From: Gammaproteobacteria bacterium | GTDB taxonomy: Bacteria > Pseudomonadota > Gammaproteobacteria > Pseudomonadales > Halomonadaceae | Direction of reading: 5' to 3' | NCBI GenBank assembly: GCA_023485185.1 | Contig: JAMCZP010000251.1 | Coordinates: 1-14,056 of the forward strand | Length of the DNA: 14,056 nucleotides | Part shown: positions 9,705 through 14,056 of the stretch, in pieces | Numbering within the stretch: position 1 is the first letter of the stretch | Layout: every line of letters starts with the position of its first letter | The notes under the pieces: generated by a model | What the model saw: the letters and a program-made list of their open reading frames with translations, nothing else | Database searches by the model: none | What the model was told of the DNA's origin: nothing | Position numbers and translations under genes: made by a program

Positions 9705-10503
9705 GCATCGCCTCCAACTGAGCATAAGTGGTGAGGTCCGTGGGGGTTAGCTGATAGAGCGCATCCAATAACGCAACCTGAAAACTGCCAGGCCCGGGAG
9801 CTGTCTCGCCCGCACGCTCGCCGGCGACGGCAAAGCAGGCAAGCGCAGCCGTCGTAGCGCCCATTGGTGCTTCAGGGTTAGCAGCAACAAAAGCAGTCAC
9901 CAACGCGCTTAACCCGCAGCCTAGGGTGGTCACTCGCGGCATTAAGGGATGGCCTCCGCTAATCCGATAGTGCTGATGACCGTCCGTCACCCAGTCGCTT
10001 TCGCCGGTCATCGCGACAATACAGCCATGCTGCTGCGCCAGCATTATTGCTGCCTCTATGGCTTGGTCGGTAGCGGCCGTCGAGTCCACACCACGGCCAG
10101 GGTTGGCTAAGCCATTTAGGGTAAGAATTTCTGAGGCATTGCCACGAATAATGCTGGGTTTAACGGCCAGTAGCTGCGTGCAGAGCGTTTGGCGGTAGCG
10201 CGTAGCGCCCACGGCGACAGGGTCTAACACCCAGGGGATGCCATGCTTTTCTGCGGTCTTTGTGGCCATCAGCATGGCGTCGGCCCAGTGGGAAGAGATG
10301 GTACCGATATTAACTGACAGGCCCGCCGCAATCGCCGTGAATTCAGCGACTTCTTCAGGCGCATGCAGCATAGCGGGGGACGCCCCGGTAGCTAGCAGCA
10401 CATTAGCAGTGCTGTTCATGGCGACATAATTGGTGATGCAGTGCACCAGCGGGGTTTCTGCACGAAGCGTTTGAAGATAATCGCCAAGTGGGCGTAGGGG
10501 CAT
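9694..10503 (-). CDS. thiM: Hydroxyethylthiazole kinase
   Basis: Phosphorylates 4-methyl-5-(2-hydroxyethyl)thiazole with ATP, a salvage step that feeds ThiE. The 269-residue protein has TPLVHCITNYVAMNSTANVL near the N-terminus, GASPAMLHAPEEV, WVLDPVAVGATRYR, IIRGNASEIL and, near residue 200, LGCGLSALVTAF, which holds the conserved cysteine/anion-hole region. The family usually has GTGC there; the Thr-Leu-Gly-Cys form here is a mild deviation. The start is ATG 10503; an upstream in-frame TTG is less likely. First gene of the thiM-thiE-dioxygenase set, transcribed away from the glyoxalase gene. No TPP riboswitch is seen in its leader. Confidence 0.95.
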   Translation of the reverse strand: MPLRPLGDYLQTLRAETPLVHCITNYVAMNSTANVLLATGASPAMLHAPEEVAEFTAIAAGLSVNIGTISSHWADAMLMATKTAEKHGIPWVLDPVAVGATRYRQTLCTQLLAVKPSIIRGNASEILTLNGLANPGRGVDSTAATDQAIEAAIMLAQQHGCIVAMTGESDWVTDGHQHYRISGGHPLMPRVTTLGCGLSALVTAFVAANPEAPMGATTAALACFAVAGERAGETAPGPGSFQVALLDALYQLTPTDLTTYAQLEAMHAH

Positions 10504-10597
10504 ACATCTACCTGTTAACAAAAGGGACGATTGAGCGCGGTTTATGACACCATGTTAACGATTATCCGGCATCAGTGCTGACACAGGGTAATTAAAG

Positions 10598-10603
10598 ATT
10601 ATA
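10598..10603 (-). promoter_or_regulatory. Possible -10 box of the thiM operon
   Basis: A perfect TATAAT on the - strand, about 95 bp before thiM. No good -35 is seen at 16-18 bp (TCAGAA at 17 bp). It lies in the 136-bp region shared with the divergent glyoxalase gene. Confidence 0.35.
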
Positions 10604-10639
10604 GCTTGTCGATAGATCAATTCTGAAAAGGAGAGCGAT

Positions 10640-11176
10640 ATGAGTTTTCAAGGCGAGCAGCATCCCGGCGTTGTCGCCACACCGTCACAAACCCAAGGTT
10701 TTTGTTTGAACCACACTATGCTGCGGGTGAAAGATCCTGAAGCTGCCCTGGCCTTCTACTCCAAGGTATTTGGTATGCAGGTGATGCGCCGGTTGGACTT
10801 TGAAGAGATGCAGTTCTCGCTCTATTTTCTGGCCAACCTGACACCCAGCGACAGTGTGCCAGAAGATACCCACGCCCGTACCGCCTGGACCTTTAGCCAG
10901 AAAGGGCTGTTAGAGCTTACTCACAACTGGGGCACCGAGCATCAGGAAGACTTCGCCTACCATGATGGCAATGCTGAACCTCAGGGCTTTGGGCATATTT
11001 GCTTTAATGTGCCTGATTTAGCGGCCGCTCAGGCGTGGTTTGATGAGCATGACGTCACGTTTGTAAAACGCGCGGATCAGGGCAAGATGAAAGATGTGAT
11101 CTTCGTTAAAGACCCTGACGGCTACTGGATTGAAGTGATTCAGGCAGACCTAATGGTAGGTAAGAGCGACGCATGA
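10640..11176 (+). CDS. gloA: Lactoylglutathione lyase (glyoxalase I, long Zn-type)
   Basis: Converts the hemithioacetal of methylglyoxal and glutathione to S-lactoylglutathione, detoxifying methylglyoxal in the cytoplasm. The 178-residue protein is of the longer form resembling human and yeast-type enzymes (TMLRVKDPE, LELTHNWGTE, GFGHICFNVPD, KDPDGYWIEVIQ) rather than the 135-residue E. coli Ni-type. The likely metal ligands are H25, E92, H119 and E165; human glyoxalase I has Gln at the first of these, E. coli has His. Longer forms are typically zinc enzymes (family knowledge). AAGGAG lies about 7 nt before the ATG. It is followed after 9 nt by a small membrane protein gene on the same strand. 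Confidence 0.95.
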   Translation: MSFQGEQHPGVVATPSQTQGFCLNHTMLRVKDPEAALAFYSKVFGMQVMRRLDFEEMQFSLYFLANLTPSDSVPEDTHARTAWTFSQKGLLELTHNWGTEHQEDFAYHDGNAEPQGFGHICFNVPDLAAAQAWFDEHDVTFVKRADQGKMKDVIFVKDPDGYWIEVIQADLMVGKSDA

Positions 11177-11185
11177 GGCACGCCA

Positions 11186-11554
11186 ATGGCTGAACTACTG
11201 TTCCGACTGCGCCATGTGACCGATGAAGAGGCCATGGAAGTGCGTGACCTGCTCGCCGCCCATGGCTTTGATACCTATGAAACCCAGGCGGGCTTTTTCC
11301 GTTTGGGGGTCGATGCCATTTGGCTGCGCAACCCGCATCAGCATGAAGCGGCCAAGGCTGCATTGGAAGCTTATCAAGCAGAGCGATTGGAGCGTGCCCA
11401 GCGCGAACATCAGCAAGCCGTTGAGCGGGGCGAGCAAATGACGCTCTGGAAGCGCTTAGCCGCTCACCCCATGCAGGTAGTGCTGGTGCTGTTAGCGGTA
11501 GGGATGATTGCGGCCCTTACGCTACTGCCATTTCTGGGTTTGGCGCGAACCTAA
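11186..11554 (+). CDS. Small one-TM protein, DUF6164-like
   Basis: A 122-residue protein with an N-terminal soluble part (MAELLFRLRHVTDEEA, HGFDTYETQAG, AIWLRN), a charged, probably helical stretch rich in Glu, Arg and Gln (about 53-85), and one hydrophobic segment near the C-terminus (about 97-119). The opening pattern resembles proteins I remember as DUF6164; the function is unknown. The gene starts 9 nt after gloA and is probably co-transcribed with it. Its stop overlaps the stop of the convergent cupin gene by 4 nt (CTAA). Confidence 0.8.
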   Translation: MAELLFRLRHVTDEEAMEVRDLLAAHGFDTYETQAGFFRLGVDAIWLRNPHQHEAAKAALEAYQAERLERAQREHQQAVERGEQMTLWKRLAAHPMQVVLVLLAVGMIAALTLLPFLGLART

Positions 11555-12216
11555 GCGGGCGGCAGATGACCGCGCTTGAGATACATCATGACGCCTTCAT
11601 CACCTGCGGTTAACGCCGGTGCCGCACCGCTTGGGTAGCGGCACCAAGTGCCAGATGTATAGCTCTGCTCACTATCGCTTAGCGTGCCTTCCAGAATAAA
11701 AAATTCCAGGCCACCCATTAACGTGGGGTAGGTAATTGAGGTGCCCGCCGCCCAGCGTTCCAGGCTGGTACGCTCCTGCTTATAAGTATGCAGCATTTTG
11801 TAGGCAATGCGCGGGCGGCGGTCTGGCTGCCAGGGTAGCCGATGTGCAGGTACCGCCAGTTGCAGTGTGTCGTTAGGGTCAAACTGGTGCAGTTTGACAA
11901 ATATTAGCGCGCCTTCCTCGCCAATATTGGGCGTATGGCCGGTGCCGACAGGGTTACGCAGGTAGCTGCCTGCCGCGTAGCGACCATGCTCATCGGCGAA
12001 CACACCTTCCAGCACCAAAATTTCTTCACCGCCGCCGTGGGTATGCCGCTCAAACTGCGTGTTAGGAGCATAGCGAACAAGGCTGGTTGCGCGGGCAACT
12101 TCATCACCAATTCGGTCAAACATCATGCGTTCTACCCCCGCACTGGGGGAATCGACCCACTGATACTCTTCCGGAGTAACACAGGCAAAGTGGCTAAAAT
12201 CGGCGTTTAGACGCAT
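11551..12216 (-). CDS. Bicupin protein, ChrR-like cupin domain
   Basis: A 221-residue cytoplasmic protein (no signal peptide from the ATG at 12216) with two cupin repeats. The first repeat contains FERHTHGGGEEILVLEG and GTGHTPN, giving a complete metal site (H58, H60, E64 or E65, H94). The second repeat (ITYPTLMGGLEFFILEG to the end) has lost the metal histidines. The ChrR cupin-like type is known from the C-terminal half of the zinc anti-sigma factor ChrR, but the N-terminal anti-sigma domain is absent here and no sigma factor gene is adjacent, so an anti-sigma role is not supported. The substrate or ligand is unknown. Confidence 0.82.
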   Translation of the reverse strand: MRLNADFSHFACVTPEEYQWVDSPSAGVERMMFDRIGDEVARATSLVRYAPNTQFERHTHGGGEEILVLEGVFADEHGRYAAGSYLRNPVGTGHTPNIGEEGALIFVKLHQFDPNDTLQLAVPAHRLPWQPDRRPRIAYKMLHTYKQERTSLERWAAGTSITYPTLMGGLEFFILEGTLSDSEQSYTSGTWCRYPSGAAPALTAGDEGVMMYLKRGHLPPA

Positions 12217-12326
12217 GGGGAAAGGCTCTTCGCAGTGAAGGTTAGTAACGGGGAGGAGTGCTAGTCTCCTTATCAGCAGAGAAAAATGCAACTTTCGGTT
12301 GTTTTATGCGCGCTGCAAAGGGGTGA

Positions 12327-12350
12327 AAATGCCGCCCGAAGGCGACATTT
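12327..12350 (-). terminator. Intrinsic terminator of ampC
   Basis: On the - strand, AAATGTCGCC and GGCGGCATTT form a 10-bp stem (one G-T pair) with the very stable TTCG tetraloop, ending in ATTTTC, 1-2 nt after the ampC stop. Confidence 0.75.
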
Positions 12351-12351
12351 A

Positions 12352-13521
12352 TTATGGGGTTTCGGTAATCGCGGTGATGATTTGGTGGGCAGCTTCAATG
12401 CGCGCCTGATTGGGGTAGTTGCGGTTTGCCAGCATCACGATACCGATCTGCTCGCTAGGCACAAAAGCCACATAGCCGCCAAAACCATTGGTTGAGCCGG
12501 TTTTGTTGTAGAACGCCTCCTGCCTGGGTTCTAACGGCGGGGTTAAGCGTTTGGCGGGGTTTGGTTCCAAGATCATCGCTAGCGAGTTGCCTTCCAGGAG
12601 CTGTTCAAGTGCTACTGGGTAAGTGTAGCTTTCCCAGCCCAGGCCTTGCGTCATATTACCTACCGCAAAGTAGCCCGTGCGTGTGACCGCCAGGGCTTGG
12701 TTTAAGGTCTCATCATCACTATTACCCATATGGGCTTCAACAAACGTTAGCACGTCGGCGGCGCTCGATTTCAAACCGTAAGCTTGGGCATCCAGCACGC
12801 CAGGGTTCACCCGAATCGGTTCGTCCTCTTTTGAGTAGCCGTAGGCATAGTTTTCCTGCTCTGCTCCGGGCACCTGAATATAGCTCTGCTCAAGCCCGAG
12901 CGGTGCAAGCAGCGCCTCCTCCATGAGTGCCTCATAAGGCTTACCAAGACGTTGGGCCGTCAAATAACCCAGCAGACCGATGCTTGGGTTGGAGTAGAGC
13001 CGATGACTGCCAGGAGCAGATTCAGGCTGCCACTGGCGATAGTAGTCGATCATCTGCTCTTCATTTTTTACCGTGTCGGGAAATTGCAGCGGAAGCTCGC
13101 CCGCGGTGTAAGTGCCGAGCTCTAGCAGCGAGATCTCGTCGAAGGCACTCCCTTCAAGGTCAGCTAATTGCTGGCTAGCTGGGTCGGAAAGCAAAAGGTC
13201 TCCGCTAGCCTGCGCATGGCCCGCCAGCGCAGCAGTGAAGATTTTACTGATGGAGCCAAGCTCAAAAAGCGTCTCATCCGTGACCGGGATCTCCGCCTCT
13301 TGATTGGCGAGTCCATAATTAAAGTAGTGCTGCTGACCATTGATACTCAGCGCGACCGCCATGCCGGGGATACGATGCTCATCCATTAATGGCGCAATGG
13401 TATCGTTAATGAGTGCTTCAATAGCGCCGTTATCGGTTACATCAAGTGCCCAAGCCGGACCGCTGAACAGCAGTGAAGTAGCCATGATAAAGCGAGTTTT
13501 TGCTGCTAACATCTTACGCAT
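12352..13521 (-). CDS. ampC: Class C beta-lactamase (AmpC-type)
   Basis: Periplasmic serine beta-lactamase that hydrolyses cephalosporins and penicillins. The 389-residue protein starts with a signal peptide (MRKMLAAK, then a hydrophobic run, AWA cleavage near residue 25). The three class C motifs are present: SISK (S90-K93, nucleophile serine), YSN (Y176-N178) and KTG (K340-G342, in NKTGSTNGFGGYVAF). The length matches the family. The ATG at 13521 has AGGA about 8 nt upstream; a GTG two codons earlier is too close to it. The gene is divergent from ampR, the classical arrangement for inducible AmpC, so induction by cell-wall fragments is likely (established for such pairs; inferred here). A closely related D,D-peptidase or esterase is the main alternative, made less likely by ampR. 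Confidence 0.9.
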   Translation of the reverse strand: MRKMLAAKTRFIMATSLLFSGPAWALDVTDNGAIEALINDTIAPLMDEHRIPGMAVALSINGQQHYFNYGLANQEAEIPVTDETLFELGSISKIFTAALAGHAQASGDLLLSDPASQQLADLEGSAFDEISLLELGTYTAGELPLQFPDTVKNEEQMIDYYRQWQPESAPGSHRLYSNPSIGLLGYLTAQRLGKPYEALMEEALLAPLGLEQSYIQVPGAEQENYAYGYSKEDEPIRVNPGVLDAQAYGLKSSAADVLTFVEAHMGNSDDETLNQALAVTRTGYFAVGNMTQGLGWESYTYPVALEQLLEGNSLAMILEPNPAKRLTPPLEPRQEAFYNKTGSTNGFGGYVAFVPSEQIGIVMLANRNYPNQARIEAAHQIITAITETP

Positions 13522-13552
13522 AACCACATCCTGATTTGATTGTTGAAGCCAA

Positions 13553-13618
13553 ACGCTTATTCAATATTGCCAGTCAAGATAGCGTGAGTTTGCCTCAATA
13601 AGCGTGCTTAAGCGCTAA
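13553..13618. promoter_or_regulatory. ampC-ampR intergenic operator candidates
   Basis: The 169-bp divergent spacer contains the imperfect inverted repeat TAAGCG-N8-CGCTAA (13599-13618 core), which fits a LysR-type T-N11-A box and resembles AmpR sites with TTAGCGC-like ends. A second element, ACGCTTATT (13553-13561), is a perfect 9-nt inverted copy of AATAAGCGT (13597-13605), 35 nt away. AmpR footprints are about 38 bp long in this position in other species. Binding here is inference. Confidence 0.5.
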
Positions 13619-13690
13619 CATACGGTGGGCTGCGGTTATTCACAAACAGCGATATTTTGCATGAGCCATTAGAAAAATTTGGGGGTCTGT

Positions 13691-14056
13691 GTGGCGCGTT
13701 CCTACCTGCCATTAAAGGCGCTGCGTGCCTTTGAGGCCTCGGCCCGGCATTTAAGTTTTACTCGCGCAGCAGAAGAGCTCCATGTTACTCAGGCGGCGGT
13801 CAGCCATCAGGTGAAGCTGCTTGAAAGCCAGTTGAAGGTGCCGCTATTTAAACGCTTACCTCGGGGCTTAATGCTCACCCAAGAGGGCGAACTATTGCTG
13901 CCCGTGCTGAAAAGCTCCTTCGATCAAATGTCTCACACGCTGGACCGGCTAGGCGAAAGCAGCTACCGGGAAGTATTAAATGTAGGCGTGGTGGGTACCT
14001 TTGCCGTTGGCTGCCTGCTGCCATGGCTAATGAGCGCGTTCAGGTCGCCACCAGTT
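13691..14056 (+). CDS. ampR: LysR-family regulator AmpR, 5' part (runs off window end)
   Basis: Transcription factor that represses or activates ampC according to bound muropeptides (UDP-MurNAc-pentapeptide versus 1,6-anhydro-muropeptides). The 122 visible residues begin ARSYLPLKALRAFEASARH after a GTG start with GGGGG 5 nt upstream. The winged helix-turn-helix occupies about residues 18-62 (SFTRAAEELHVTQAAVSHQV), followed by the linker and the start of the effector domain (NVGVVGTFAVG). The opening PLKALRAFEA, RGLMLTQEGE and VGVVGTFA are characteristic of AmpR. The remaining two thirds lie beyond the window. Confidence 0.93.
   Translation, partial: MARSYLPLKALRAFEASARHLSFTRAAEELHVTQAAVSHQVKLLESQLKVPLFKRLPRGLMLTQEGELLLPVLKSSFDQMSHTLDRLGESSYREVLNVGVVGTFAVGCLLPWLMSAFRSPPV

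Noticed and set aside
10504..10639. TPP (THI-box) riboswitch ahead of thiM
   Set aside because: The leader on the - strand lacks the CTGAGA and related conserved segments of the TPP aptamer; only a TATAAT box is seen.
12217..12291. Longer N-terminus for the cupin protein starting at a TTG
   Set aside because: The extra residues show no family similarity that I can recognise; the ATG at 12216 gives a typical start for the family.

Overview
The window reads as chromosomal DNA of a gammaproteobacterium. The pyrG-kdsA-eno order, a GacA-type regulatory site, a divergent ampR/ampC pair and the protein sequences all suggest Halomonas or a close relative. This placement is inference from remembered family resemblance, not from a database search.

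Layout. (1) Positions 2-3516 on the + strand hold housekeeping genes: the 3' part of pyrG (CTP synthase), kdsA (KDO-8-phosphate synthase) and eno (enolase). (2) Positions 3517-3931 are not empty. They hold a perfect GacA upstream activating sequence (TGTAAG-N6-CTTACA), a degenerate second copy 22 bp before it, the eno terminator, a plausible promoter, and a stretch of about 170 nt packed with GGA motifs that ends in a strong intrinsic terminator. Together these look like a CsrA/RsmA-sequestering small RNA of the CsrB/RsmY/RsmZ kind. (3) Positions 3932-about 5775 are a group II intron of class C type. Its 5' end (GTGCG) lies directly behind the T-tract of the sRNA terminator. It encodes an intact reverse transcriptase/maturase without an endonuclease domain and ends in recognisable domains V and VI. 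(4) Positions 5987-8328 on the + strand hold a PBP5-like D,D-carboxypeptidase with a C-terminal SPOR domain, a terminator, and an EamA/DMT permease. (5) Positions 8348-10503 on the - strand form a tightly coupled set, thiM-thiE-DODA-type dioxygenase, in which each junction overlaps by 11 nt. (6) Positions 10640-11554 on the + strand carry a long-type glyoxalase I and a small one-TM protein of DUF6164 type. (7) Positions 11551-12216 on the - strand encode a ChrR-like bicupin. (8) Positions 12352-14056 hold the class C beta-lactamase ampC (- strand) and its divergent regulator ampR (+ strand, cut by the window end), separated by an intergenic region with an inverted-repeat operator candidate.

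How the parts work together. pyrG, kdsA and eno supply CTP, KDO-8-P and phosphoenolpyruvate; PEP is a KdsA substrate and CTP is used to activate KDO, so the three are metabolically linked to lipopolysaccharide synthesis. thiM and thiE act in thiazole salvage and thiamine phosphate assembly. ampR senses cell-wall fragments and controls ampC. The most notable element is the predicted Gac/Rsm small RNA locus with a retroelement sitting exactly at its terminator. The insertion appears to leave the RNA, its promoter and its terminator intact.
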